This document shows, piece by piece, positions 9,295 to 18,463 of a stretch of DNA of 64,000 nucleotides. The DNA comes from Candidatus Endonucleibacter bathymodioli (lineage in GTDB: Bacteria; Pseudomonadota; Gammaproteobacteria; Pseudomonadales; Endozoicomonadaceae), in assembly GCA_030674915.1 (NCBI GenBank), contig JASXSV010000006.1:62001-126000 (forward strand), read 5' to 3'. The position numbers and the translations under genes were made by a program. The notes below the pieces were generated by a model. It was not told the DNA's origin. It saw only the letters and a list, made by a program, of their open reading frames with translations, and made no database searches. Positions within the stretch are counted from its first letter, which is position 1; every line of letters starts with the position of its first letter.

Positions 9295-10839
9295 CTACAA
9301 CATATGATGTTTTTTTGAGAGAGTCCTTTTACCTCTCGTATTTTTTAGACCTGAAGATTCTTCGTCATTACTCATAATTGGGGATCGGGATCTTCCATCA
9401 TTTTTCAGAATTGAGGATCTTCCAGGATTTTTCAGAATTGAGGATATTCCGTCATTTCTCTGATTTGAGTATCTTCCGTCATTTCTCTGATTTGGGGATC
9501 TTCCATCATTTCTCTGATTTGAGGATCTTCCATCATTTTTCAGAATTGAGGATATTACATCATTTCTCAGACTGGAGGATTTCTCATCATTTCTCAGACT
9601 GGAGGATTTCTCATCATTTCTCAGACTTGAGGATTTCTCATCATTTCTCAGACTTGAGGATTTCTCATCATTTCTCAGACTTGAGGATTTCTTATCATTT
9701 CTCAGACTTGAGGATTTCTCATCATTTCTCAGACTTGAGGATTCCTCATCATTTCTCAGACTTGAGGATTTCTCATCATTTCTCAGACTTGAGGATCTTC
9801 CATCATTTTTCAGAATTAAGGATATTCCATCATTTCCAGGAATTGAGGCTTCTCTATCCTTTCCAGGAATTGAGGATTCTCCATCCTTTCCAGGAATTGA
9901 GGATTCTCCATCCTTTCCAGGAATTGAGGATTCTCCAACACTCCCATGGCTTGAGTCGTCGCTTAAGTCTTCTTCAAGTTCGTTGGCAGAGCTAACAGGA
10001 CTCATGACATCTTCGATAGGAGAGATAGCGCCACTGCGCCATCCACAATACCGATCACCGCCGGACTGTCCTTTAACTTTTCGAGCCTCTTTTTGATCCT
10101 CTTTTTGAGCCTCTGCTCGAGGACGATCCTGGTTTGTCTCAGCAGCTAGTATCTCCTTTATTTCCACTTTATAGCTCGTATCTTCATCCCCCTCATCCTC
10201 ATCCTCATCCTCATCCTCATCATCCTCATCATCGCACAGAACACTTATTTCGTCTGGTAACAATTGTGGTTGATTATGCAAAAGAGATATTTTTTCTCTT
10301 CCATCCATAAAGCTACTCCATACCCGACCTTCTTTGTCTACAGTGCCACTCTCAAGCACTACTCTAGTGCCGCCCACACTAAAATTTCCCTCATCATCTA
10401 CTGAGAATGTCGCTCTAACGCAAAAATGTTTTTCTGTACCCGTTTGTTTCTCTGAGTCAGAAACATAAAAAACTAGGTATCCATTAAATGACAACAACGC
10501 TTGAATCTCGTAAGCACTTATTTTATTTTTGTGCGTACTAGAACTCATAATGCCATTCAATGATCTTTCTATATCTTCTAAATTAAAATCTATTAATTTC
10601 AGGCTATCATCTGAATCCACGCAAGATTCACGACCCTCTTCTTGTAAAACTACTCTTAGCACTTTATTTCCAGAAAATGTAGATCCAATATACCTCATTG
10701 GTATTTGTTCACCCTCGTTTTGTGATTTTTCTGCTTGTGGTTCTACTGGGCCAGCAATACAAATATTATTAAAAAACATCATACATAACACAAAAATCGT
10801 GAATACACATGCTCTTGATCTCATTTTTTGCTTCCTCAT
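9295..10839 (-). CDS. Secreted protein with a C-terminal 10-residue tandem repeat
   Basis: I do not recognise this family. The 514-residue protein starts with a clear Sec signal peptide: basic residues, then ACVFTIFVLCMMFF, with likely cleavage after NICIA. Residues about 30-200 form a non-repetitive domain without familiar motifs. An acidic run of Asp and Glu follows at about 203-222. Residues about 297-490 consist of 10-residue repeats, mainly SSSLRNDEK with variants SSIPGKDGE, SSNQRNDGR and SSILKNDGR. The tail is basic. It probably reaches the periplasm or beyond. Its position next to the IAP and ankyrin genes suggests a host-interaction role, which is inference. The repeat part may vary in length between strains. 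Confidence 0.75.
   Translation of the reverse strand: MRKQKMRSRACVFTIFVLCMMFFNNICIAGPVEPQAEKSQNEGEQIPMRYIGSTFSGNKVLRVVLQEEGRESCVDSDDSLKLIDFNLEDIERSLNGIMSSSTHKNKISAYEIQALLSFNGYLVFYVSDSEKQTGTEKHFCVRATFSVDDEGNFSVGGTRVVLESGTVDKEGRVWSSFMDGREKISLLHNQPQLLPDEISVLCDDEDDEDEDEDEDEGDEDTSYKVEIKEILAAETNQDRPRAEAQKEDQKEARKVKGQSGGDRYCGWRSGAISPIEDVMSPVSSANELEEDLSDDSSHGSVGESSIPGKDGESSIPGKDGESSIPGKDREASIPGNDGISLILKNDGRSSSLRNDEKSSSLRNDEESSSLRNDEKSSSLRNDKKSSSLRNDEKSSSLRNDEKSSSLRNDEKSSSLRNDEKSSSLRNDVISSILKNDGRSSNQRNDGRSPNQRNDGRYSNQRNDGISSILKNPGRSSILKNDGRSRSPIMSNDEESSGLKNTRGKRTLSKKHHML
9378..9950 (-). repeat. 30-bp minisatellite, about 19 units
   Basis: The core unit, read on the plus strand, is close to TTTCTCAGACTTGAGGATTT plus CTCATCA, repeated head to tail with a strict 30-bp period. 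The central eight or so units are nearly identical and the outer ones diverge, which is the usual pattern of unequal exchange or slippage. There are no spacers, so it is not a CRISPR array. It encodes the 10-residue repeats of the secreted protein. Confidence 0.9.
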
Positions 10840-10984
10840 TCATAATTTTCAGTAGTATATTATATGTAATTATATAAGTCATATAATCGGTAAGTGCTCC
10901 GAACATCAAAGCTAGCTACCGTGATTACTCTACGCGCACAGTAGTATAAATTAACTAATACTATTTGCAAGCCATCACATAGTA

Positions 10985-11110
10985 AAATACTAATCACATC
11001 GCAGATTAAGCTGTTAGCGTAGAACTATTTCATTAAATAAGACACTCCATGTTAACCTAAAACCCCTTGATATAGGGCTGCGGCGATATTTTCTTGAATA
11101 CGAACAAATT
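10985..11110 (-). mobile_element. Fragment of the 3' end of an IS30 element
   Basis: Words such as TTAAGCTGTTAGCGTAGA and CGATATTTTCTTG match, with changes, the transposase 3' end of the IS30 remnant at 52060-52140. Only the last part of the gene can be followed, interrupted by unrelated bases. Confidence 0.45.
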
Positions 11111-11329
11111 TAAATATATTTTTTATCATTCATCATATGCACTCAGAAAGACTACTATATAAGCGACAATCCGCATCCATATCAATAAAAATAGAAAATT
11201 AAAAACCTAACGGCATTAGCGGTGTTATTGTTATACCTGCGATGCTCATGCAGGAAGCTCATTGTCGCATTACATACACATAGTGTGCCGTATCCATAAA
11301 CTTCATAAATCCTGCCTCTCCGGAAGGAT

Positions 11330-12260
11330 TCAGCAAGAACAGTTGCCCGCAGGAGATGGGCTAGTAAAAATGAGCGTATTGAGAGTCAGCTCCTGCGCAA
11401 AGACAATAAAGAGCTACCTATGGAGAAATAAATTTCAAAAAAGAACCGTTCCTTCTTTGCAAAAGAAGTTAAATGAAATACCCATGCATCAAAAACACAC
11501 TCAAAGCCACCCCCACAAGGATGTTTTTTCGAGTAATGTGGGTCGGTAAATATTCCCACATGCATGAATGTTCGTCCAGCGCAGACAATAACCGCTCAAG
11601 AACTACAGTCGTATCGAAGAGCTAAAGTGTTATTTACGCTAAGACATGAGATGGCCGATAAACTATGCGCATAATGCTTTAATATTACTCGCCACCAAAT
11701 CATAAAAAACATGGGAAGATTAAAGCTACACACCAATCAACGCATAGTTTACAAGGTAACAACTAAGCGTACGCATAGCGGAACTATTGCAGTTAACTTA
11801 TTGAATCAAAACTTAACCCTACTGAGCAAGATCAAATTAAGCCGGTAAGATAACATATTTAAAGACCTGGGTGTACCTAACCGCGGTACTGAACCTTCGC
11901 TCGCACCGCATCATTGATGGGCAAGCGATAAACACATAACAACCGTAGTGATTAGCCATGCGATGATAATAGCAAGCAATCTTCGAGCCATCTGAGAGAG
12001 TGGTATTTTAAAGTGATAGAGGGCTTCAATACACAAGTAAGCCCTATCCTGAGTGGCTAGAGAGCTATGCCGTGCGGTCGCCAATGGTATTGGCGCTTGC
12101 GGGGATAATGCCGTAGTCGAACCCTTCTTTGCAAGTTTAAAGCACGACTGGGTCTTCAAGGTTCACCAGCCAAGCAGTACACATATGACGAATTATGTTA
12201 GAGCTTACATTATGAGACCTTTGCACGATTGTTCTTTTGCCAGCTGGCTTCGTTAAAAAC
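11330..12260 (+). pseudogene. Decayed IS3-family element (end of OrfA and OrfB)
   Basis: Frame-shifted translations recall IS3-family transposases in the right order. The end of OrfA reads LRKDNKELPMEK and then RSFFAKE. OrfB follows with VYKVTTKRTHSGTIAVNLLNQ at about 11745-11815, and finally DNAVVEPFFASLKHDW at about 12110-12155, which holds the catalytic Glu of the DDE triad. Stops, frameshifts and a missing middle show it is dead. No functional gene is supported between 10840 and 12356; the short open frames there are pieces of this remnant. Confidence 0.75.
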
Positions 12261-12350
12261 GTACTCAACCGATCACTTATAAACATAAACTATCTTTTTA
12301 CATGCGTTTTTGCCTCACTAACGAACAAAATTACGGCTAGTGCAACGGTA
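12120..12350 (+). repeat. IS-terminal repeat, copy 1 of 2 (other at 19685-19905)
   Basis: About 220 bases, starting in the OrfB word LKHDW or LKHGW and running through CTTCGTTAAAAACGTACTCA to CTAGTGCAACGGTAT, recur at 19685-19905 at roughly 80% identity by eye. It includes GACCTTTGCACGATTG, which resembles an insertion sequence end. The reverse of that word appears at about 29910-29928. Confidence 0.7.
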
Positions 12351-12356
12351 TAATAT

Positions 12357-13748
12357 CTACAATAAAAAAACCTTTATGAACTTTTGTATTTTTTTACTGC
12401 ACTTAGGACAGTTCGTCAATATCTTTTTATTGCAGCATTTCTCACAGAACATCCAGTGTCCACATGGCATATTTAACGTCTTCCGCTGACTTTCTTTGCA
12501 CTCAATGCATAACTGAGACGCCTTTAACTCCTTGTTTTCTTGCAATAACTGCTTTACATCTACTTTTTCCTCTTCACCCTCTTCAAGGCGAACCCTCCAT
12601 ACCTCTTCCATTGCTGACGCAGTTTTTGATGCACTTACTAGCGCCTGTTCACTTGCCTCTCTTAGCGCTTGCCTACTCCTCATCGCCCAAATATTTTCAG
12701 CAAAGTATTGCCCCTTCCTTTGCAATAAATATTTGCACTTTCTGGACAATATTGCATTCTTATTCCAAGGATCAATTCCTCGACGCCAGCCATACAGACC
12801 TATATCACAGTAATGACAACGCACCAGATCCTCATATCCAGTAGAGTAAAATCCAGCATCTGCCAAAATACTTGGTGTTTGTTCAATATCATCACTCCAC
12901 ACCTCAAACGAATCAAACCTGCTCTGTTTACTAAAAAAATACGTGTGTTTGGGGTCATATTCTTTTTTCCACTCATGCTTTATCGCATCTATATAACCAT
13001 CTCCTTTTTTTATTCGCAAAAACCAACAGCTTAACATATGCCGAGCGTACCACTGCCAAGCATTGTGACTACTGTGCCAATCCGACAGCACAAGATCACA
13101 ACAAAAGCACTGAACCATATCAAACTGCCCCGTATAGTAAAATCCCGCCTCAGCCAAATCTTCCGCTTTCTGCATACAACCATAACGCCAATATTCATAA
13201 CTGTTCAGCCTAGCCTGTAAACTACTGAACTTCGGAGATATAAATACTGGCTTACAACCATCTGTCCATTCAGCTTGTATTCTTGCCTCATTCTCAGCTT
13301 GTCTTAGCTTGGCTTTTTGCATTGTTACGTTCACAGTTTTTCTAACATCCTCATCTCTCAGCACTTCCTCAACTGGCAATTGCATTGATTCTTCTAACTC
13401 TTCATTAACTTCTTGATTTATTCCCATTTCAGTTTGCCTTTCCCTTTGTTCTTCATCTGCCAGCCTTATCGCAGTTTGCTTGCCCTCCTCTTCCATCTCT
13501 TTTTTTTCATTTTTTATAACTTCCACAACCTCATTTTTTGCGCATCCTATTTCAATAAAATTATTACCGGTGATCTTTTTCATCACTTCTAATTTTGGCG
13601 GTCTATAAATGATTTCTGTAAATGTTTCGACATTATCAACATTTAATACCAACTTCATGTACATATAAACGACATAAGCATATGGATTACCAGAGTGGTC
13701 ATCAATAAAACATGCTGTAGCCTTTTTCTCTTTTACGTGACGCATCAC
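12357..13748 (-). CDS. IAP-like protein copy 1: two degenerate BIR domains and a RING; 5' end lost to IS30
   Basis: IAPs bind caspases through BIR domains and ubiquitinate targets through a C-terminal RING. This 463-residue copy aligns with copy 2 (21087-23663) only from that protein's residue 310 or so onward. Its first codons adjoin the end of an IS30 remnant, so the signal peptide and N-terminal domain are gone. BIR1 (about 180-245) keeps CFCC and the final Cys, but the zinc-binding His is Tyr (WYAR for EHAR). BIR2 (about 275-345) keeps CHYC, but that His is Asn. The RING (about 412-463) looks complete: CIEC, PCGH, CEKC and CPKC, ending VFLL. The missing secretion signal and zinc ligands suggest a decaying gene, although the frame is open. 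Any start codon and promoter here would be accidental. Confidence 0.85.
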   Translation of the reverse strand: MMRHVKEKKATACFIDDHSGNPYAYVVYMYMKLVLNVDNVETFTEIIYRPPKLEVMKKITGNNFIEIGCAKNEVVEVIKNEKKEMEEEGKQTAIRLADEEQRERQTEMGINQEVNEELEESMQLPVEEVLRDEDVRKTVNVTMQKAKLRQAENEARIQAEWTDGCKPVFISPKFSSLQARLNSYEYWRYGCMQKAEDLAEAGFYYTGQFDMVQCFCCDLVLSDWHSSHNAWQWYARHMLSCWFLRIKKGDGYIDAIKHEWKKEYDPKHTYFFSKQSRFDSFEVWSDDIEQTPSILADAGFYSTGYEDLVRCHYCDIGLYGWRRGIDPWNKNAILSRKCKYLLQRKGQYFAENIWAMRSRQALREASEQALVSASKTASAMEEVWRVRLEEGEEEKVDVKQLLQENKELKASQLCIECKESQRKTLNMPCGHWMFCEKCCNKKILTNCPKCSKKIQKFIKVFLL

Positions 13749-14789
13749 CTAGATTTCCACAATAACCAATACACTTACCCGACAAAAACTCAATCGGACT
13801 AAAGTAGTTTAAGGCTTTTCGTGGCCGTATGTTGATTAAAAATTGAGCCTCATCAATTTTATTTTTCGACACATCGCCAATCTTCATTCCCTTTGGGAAG
13901 AATCTCCGTAGCAGGCCATTAGTATCCTCGTTAAGTCCACGTTGCCATGAGTGGTATGGCTTAGCAAAGTAGATCTGACAGCTTAATGATTGAGCGGTAC
14001 TTGCATGGCAGGAAAACTCGCCACCGTTATCCAACGTAACGGTTTTACAAATAATATTGTAAGGTCGTAGCATCTTTTTGATGGCTTAGCTCACTGCTTT
14101 TGGGTCTTGTTTTTAACTCTGACTGTCAAAAGAAGTTTCGAGACATGCTCGGTCAGCGTCACAAGATACCCATCTTGGCCGTGAACAGCATTCCCCTACC
14201 AGTGGCCGACCTATTCTTTCAGATTCACGCAGTCCGGGCGCTCATAGGCATCACATCGGTCAGGCATAAGCTAGCTCCAGCCTCATCACCATGATGCTGC
14301 GATAACGCTTCCCTTGACGTGGAAGAAGACAGCTCCAATGTTTTTTGTGATTATCCAATAGATAGTCTGGTAACCAATCGCCCCATTTTAAGACTCAAGT
14401 TTTATGCGCCCTGCAATTTGCTACGGTGTCAGGCCTAAGCCTAGCCGGGACTTCACCTACCGACTTACCGCATCAGTTCTTTTGTGAAATTTTGTCGCCA
14501 TCTAACGCCTCTGCAGGCTGTGGCGATAAGCTTCCTTGCGTATAATCCCCAAGGTGACAGCGCTTCAGATCCAGGGAGATTGTTGTATTGGAGCTGTGCA
14601 GATAACCACCAATATTACTCTCCGAAAATACGAGCATGCGGATGGATTGAATCTGGCATCGTTCAGCCAGAGTCTTCTCTTTGTAAGAGTTTACCATGTA
14701 ATTACCTGGCTCGTTGTGTGCGAACTACAGCCTATAAGCAGATGACTCTCAAATCAATTCCAAATGTGTTAGTTATTATGAAAATCTAG
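13749..14789 (-). mobile_element. IS30-family element remnant that truncates IAP copy 1
   Basis: Imperfect inverted repeats bound this element: CTAGATTTCCACAATAACC at 13749-13767 and its counterpart ending in GAAAATCTAG at 14789, matching at about 20 of 25 positions. The length of 1041 bp fits IS30. The transposase lies on the minus strand. Its C-terminal half is readable at about 13745-14073 (TLDNGGEF with the second catalytic Asp, and GLNEDTNGLLRRFFPKG with the Glu). An N-terminal piece lies at 14473-14697 (EKTLAERCQI). Stops and frameshifts separate them. It belongs to a different IS30 subtype from the element at 1955. Confidence 0.8.
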
Positions 14790-14845
14790 ATTTATTGTAA
14801 CTGTATTTTTGTCCCATAATAACACTCCAATAATTGATGGGTATT
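14790..14845 (-). pseudogene. 5' end of an IS3-family OrfA next to the IS30 remnant
   Basis: On the minus strand CAATTATTGGAGTGTTATTA, then an ATG and GGACAAAAATACAGTTAC, match 19509-19550, where the same words begin an IS3 OrfA remnant. The similarity stops exactly at the IS30 end at 14789, so the IS30 appears to have landed inside this OrfA. The remaining bases to 15034 are AT-rich upstream sequence of the ankyrin gene. Confidence 0.6.
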
Positions 14846-15034
14846 CTCTATTATTAAAGCACCATATTCATTCAACCAAAATATTATATTCTTAACTAAT
14901 TATATAATTACTAGCACCAACCAATCATGCAACAATTATCCGCCTAGTTTGTAAAAATAAATATCTCCTTCAACAAATGTTGCATGTTCGGACAATAACC
15001 TCTACTAATATATGAGCATTCTACATGAATAGGT

Positions 15035-18000
15035 ATGAATATGAATTGTCACCCACCATCTCCACCAAACACTTTTGTTACGGTAGTCACTTCTAAACAA
15101 TCAACTACAGGAATGTCTAATGGTGCGAGCATAATTTCCACACAAGATACTAAAACTGTAGGCGTTGACTTAGACTCCAATCAGCCAAGCACTTCTGGCG
15201 ACAGTACACCACAAACCGCACCTGTAACATCATACATTGCTGCTCAAGATACACAGAAAACACGAACAGCCCCAGAAATTCAGTATTTAAAAAGCCAAAC
15301 TACCCATACCGCATCTAATATTTTGTACGAGACTGAACAGAAGGAAAATGAAAACGCCGAAAGAGCCATTCCGATTCCCAATATTTATGAAACCATAAAT
15401 ATTGAAATGACTAAAGACCTACCTGAGTATATTCAATTACCTGAAGTTAAGAACTATCAAGAGCTAGAAAATTATGCCTACTTCCCCAAAATACGCGCTC
15501 AATTTCTAAATGATATTCAGGAACTAAAAAAGATTATCCCCGACTTTATCGAACACAAATTCGATAATAAAATAGATACTTTTTATAAAAACATACAAAC
15601 GTCTTATAACGGTACCACACAACATTTGTTGCCACTATATAAAGAGACGACCCTTGATCTGCGCTACCTGATAGTAAAACTTAAACGCTATCAAAATGAA
15701 TATCAACAATATGACACTGACTCTAAGCAAAAAGACTATATTTCATATGTACTCCATTCCTGCCTGGAAGATATTGATCTTTGCCCTGCTGGCATTCACG
15801 GACGTTTCAGACTTAGTTATTTTGATCTTGAAGCGTCTGAAGCAGGGCTAGCTGGAAAGATTATTATTGCTAAACAGACGTTACTTCATGAATTAACTAA
15901 TTCGTTTCTGTTTAAATGTCAACAGAGTGGGGTTGATATTCCCCCAGACATAGAGTTCCACTTGAGCATCAGTATGCGCAACCTTGTTTGTGATGACCTG
16001 AACATTCCTCCTATTGATGATCCCTTCGCAACTAAAAAGAAAGATATGCCCGATGGGTTAATTAAAAAATTCAGGTCTGCGGCACAATTTTATATCAGCC
16101 GACGTGCCATCATTCAGGAGCTATCGAATCAATGGTCTAATGAGTTTAGCACTCTACTCCAACAGAAAGGGTTATCGACATGGGAAACTAACGTCATTCC
16201 TTTTTCCGAACTTAATCCGGAGATAATTGAGTATTTTGATAACAGACTATTCCAATCGTTTAGTAGTTGGCTGGGAAAAACAGGAAAGGAGGCACTTAAC
16301 CTCTGGACATTAATAGATGAAAAAGGCACTGGCAGCTATTCCTTGCTCCGTCACACGGAGAAGCTCTTTGCCTGGGTAGCACTCCATTTTAGAGGGTCAA
16401 AAGACAACCCTATAAGCGAGCCAAAAGTAACAGTAGTCTCCTCTGTTTCCGACACCACTAACCCAAACCTGCATATAGGAACAATTGGCGGGGCTTTCTT
16501 CTGGATCTTTAACGATGAACAACCTCTTGAAGCAGGACAGCCATGTACTTATAAACCGGATAATCACATCACGCTTGAGTTATCTCATTTAACCCCAGAA
16601 CAATTCCCTAAAGAACCTGAGGTCAACTATGCTCTCCTTACTCAGGCAATGACACAAACTAACAAGGCCGAAGATATTGCCTCGTTTTTTATGAACCCGG
16701 ACATCAGTAAAGAGCTCTGTGAAACAATGCCGTGGTTAATTCAGACACTTTCCAACCAACTTACATATAAATTAGCTCATAATGGTAACGAGTTTAAAAC
16801 TACATTATGTCAGTGTGTATGCGATCAAGTGGTTAATTCCAAAGATAACGTAGTCTCCCCAGAGGTTATGAGTTGGCTGATCAACACGCCATTACTGGAG
16901 CTAATATTATTAAAACTCCAACTACTCGAAATAGATATTACTCCAATCACGCAGTTCCTAACCAGCAGGCATATCCCAGATTTTTCAGTAGAAAGTATAA
17001 AGCAACTGCTGACACCCGAGGATTGCCATCGATTATTCACGCAGGCATGTAGCATAGATCAGATTAAAACAGCATCCAACCTTCTCTTAACAGGACATTG
17101 TGATGAATTAATTCACCTCTTAGGAATTACCCCTATGTCTGTCTTTGCATCCCGAGGCATTGTATCTGGATTGGAATACTTATTGGGAAAAAGTTACATC
17201 GATGCTAATGAGACAAATACTCTAGGCTATACACCCCTCATGTCTGCTGCCAGAAATGGGTGCACAGAATGTATTATAGCGTTATTAGCCAAAAACGGTA
17301 TCCAGGTAAACAAGCGGACTAAACAGCATTCTACTGCCTTGCAACTTGCCGCAAAATATGGACACTTAGATATTGTGATGCTGTTATTGGCCGCAGATGG
17401 CATTGATGTCAATCTGCAGGATGAAGCCGGCTGGTCAGCTCTGACCTTCGCCGCCTCCGAAGGTCACATAAAGTGTGTTGAGGTGATACTGAATGTAGTG
17501 GGCGTTGATGTCAATGCCAAGAATAAAAAAGGCTGCACGGCTCTGCACTTAACTGTCTTGCAAGGCCAGACAGAGTGTATGGAGATGTTATTGGCCTCAC
17601 CAAAAACTGATGTGAATCTTCGGGATAATTTAGGCTTGACGCCCCTGATAATCGCCGTAAATAACGGCGATGTAATCTATACTCAGAAATTATTGGACGC
17701 AAATGGCATTGATGTCAATGCGCATGATATGGCAGGCTATACTGCTCTGCACTATGCCGCCAGAAAAGACTACGTAGGGTGTCTTAGGAAGTTATTGGAC
17801 TCAACAAACATTAATACCAATGCACGGAATAACTTTAACATGACACCCCTGTTCTGCGCCGCCACGGAAGGCAATATAGAGTGTATTAAGATGTTATTGA
17901 ACTCACCAGAAACTGATGCCAATGTGGCGGATATCCAAGGCTGGACACCCATGCTCATAGCCGCCTCTAATTGGCAGCCAGAGTCTATTGAGGCATTATT

Positions 18001-18463
18001 AACCTCACCACACATTGATGTAAACATGCCGAATGACCTCGCCTGGACGCCCCTGAACTACGCCGCCTCACAAAACGTTTGGGAGTGTGTTGAGGCGATA
18101 TTGGCCTCACCACACACTGATGTCAATGCGCCGAATATCCACGGCTGTACGCCCCTGAACAGCGCAGCCACAAATGGCCACGTAGAGAGTCTTAAGAAAA
18201 TATTGGCCGCACCATCAATTAACATCCATACTCCAGATAACACCGATTATACGCCCCTGGACAATGCCACCAAAAATGGCCACGTAAACTGCACCAAGGA
18301 ATTGCTGGACAAAGCATATCCAAATTCAGACCACAACAAAGCAGTAAGTAAAGCATTAGGTATAGCCCTAAAATATCACCAAAAAAACTGTTGGAATTTA
18401 TTGCTGGAATATATGGTGCCTGTATCATCAAAACAAGAGGAACCTGACTATGCCAACGAATGA
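15035..18463 (+). CDS. Large ankyrin-repeat protein, candidate effector
   Basis: Ankyrin repeats mediate protein-protein contacts and are common in secreted effectors of intracellular bacteria. The 1142-residue protein has no signal peptide. Residues 1-110 are Ser/Thr-rich and probably unstructured. Residues about 110-720 form a large, mostly helical region I cannot assign; it includes LCPAGIHGRFRLSYFDLEA near 255. Residues about 730-1092 hold eleven ankyrin repeats of 33-35 residues, recognisable by G-x-TPL-x-x-A-A-x-x-G and by IDVN or TDVN at the turns. The C-terminal 50 residues are helical. A second Met two codons in (15041) could also be the start; no strong ribosome-binding site is visible. 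Delivery by a type III or type IV system would be expected, but no secretion genes are in the window. Confidence 0.88.
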   Translation: MNMNCHPPSPPNTFVTVVTSKQSTTGMSNGASIISTQDTKTVGVDLDSNQPSTSGDSTPQTAPVTSYIAAQDTQKTRTAPEIQYLKSQTTHTASNILYETEQKENENAERAIPIPNIYETINIEMTKDLPEYIQLPEVKNYQELENYAYFPKIRAQFLNDIQELKKIIPDFIEHKFDNKIDTFYKNIQTSYNGTTQHLLPLYKETTLDLRYLIVKLKRYQNEYQQYDTDSKQKDYISYVLHSCLEDIDLCPAGIHGRFRLSYFDLEASEAGLAGKIIIAKQTLLHELTNSFLFKCQQSGVDIPPDIEFHLSISMRNLVCDDLNIPPIDDPFATKKKDMPDGLIKKFRSAAQFYISRRAIIQELSNQWSNEFSTLLQQKGLSTWETNVIPFSELNPEIIEYFDNRLFQSFSSWLGKTGKEALNLWTLIDEKGTGSYSLLRHTEKLFAWVALHFRGSKDNPISEPKVTVVSSVSDTTNPNLHIGTIGGAFFWIFNDEQPLEAGQPCTYKPDNHITLELSHLTPEQFPKEPEVNYALLTQAMTQTNKAEDIASFFMNPDISKELCETMPWLIQTLSNQLTYKLAHNGNEFKTTLCQCVCDQVVNSKDNVVSPEVMSWLINTPLLELILLKLQLLEIDITPITQFLTSRHIPDFSVESIKQLLTPEDCHRLFTQACSIDQIKTASNLLLTGHCDELIHLLGITPMSVFASRGIVSGLEYLLGKSYIDANETNTLGYTPLMSAARNGCTECIIALLAKNGIQVNKRTKQHSTALQLAAKYGHLDIVMLLLAADGIDVNLQDEAGWSALTFAASEGHIKCVEVILNVVGVDVNAKNKKGCTALHLTVLQGQTECMEMLLASPKTDVNLRDNLGLTPLIIAVNNGDVIYTQKLLDANGIDVNAHDMAGYTALHYAARKDYVGCLRKLLDSTNINTNARNNFNMTPLFCAATEGNIECIKMLLNSPETDANVADIQGWTPMLIAASNWQPESIEALLTSPHIDVNMPNDLAWTPLNYAASQNVWECVEAILASPHTDVNAPNIHGCTPLNSAATNGHVESLKKILAAPSINIHTPDNTDYTPLDNATKNGHVNCTKELLDKAYPNSDHNKAVSKALGIALKYHQKNCWNLLLEYMVPVSSKQEEPDYANE

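Noticed and set aside
9378..9950. Regular 30-bp repeats resembling a CRISPR array
   Set aside because: The units follow one another with no spacers and encode a 10-residue protein repeat in an open frame with a signal peptide; no cas genes are near.
9378..9995. A 205-residue plus-strand open frame rich in HHFSDLRIS
   Set aside because: It is the antisense reading of the minisatellite in the secreted protein, which has a signal peptide and a better start.
11262..11549. A 95-residue open frame near 11.3-11.5 kb as a gene
   Set aside because: It runs through the decayed IS3 OrfA/OrfB in a different frame and has no ribosome-binding site.
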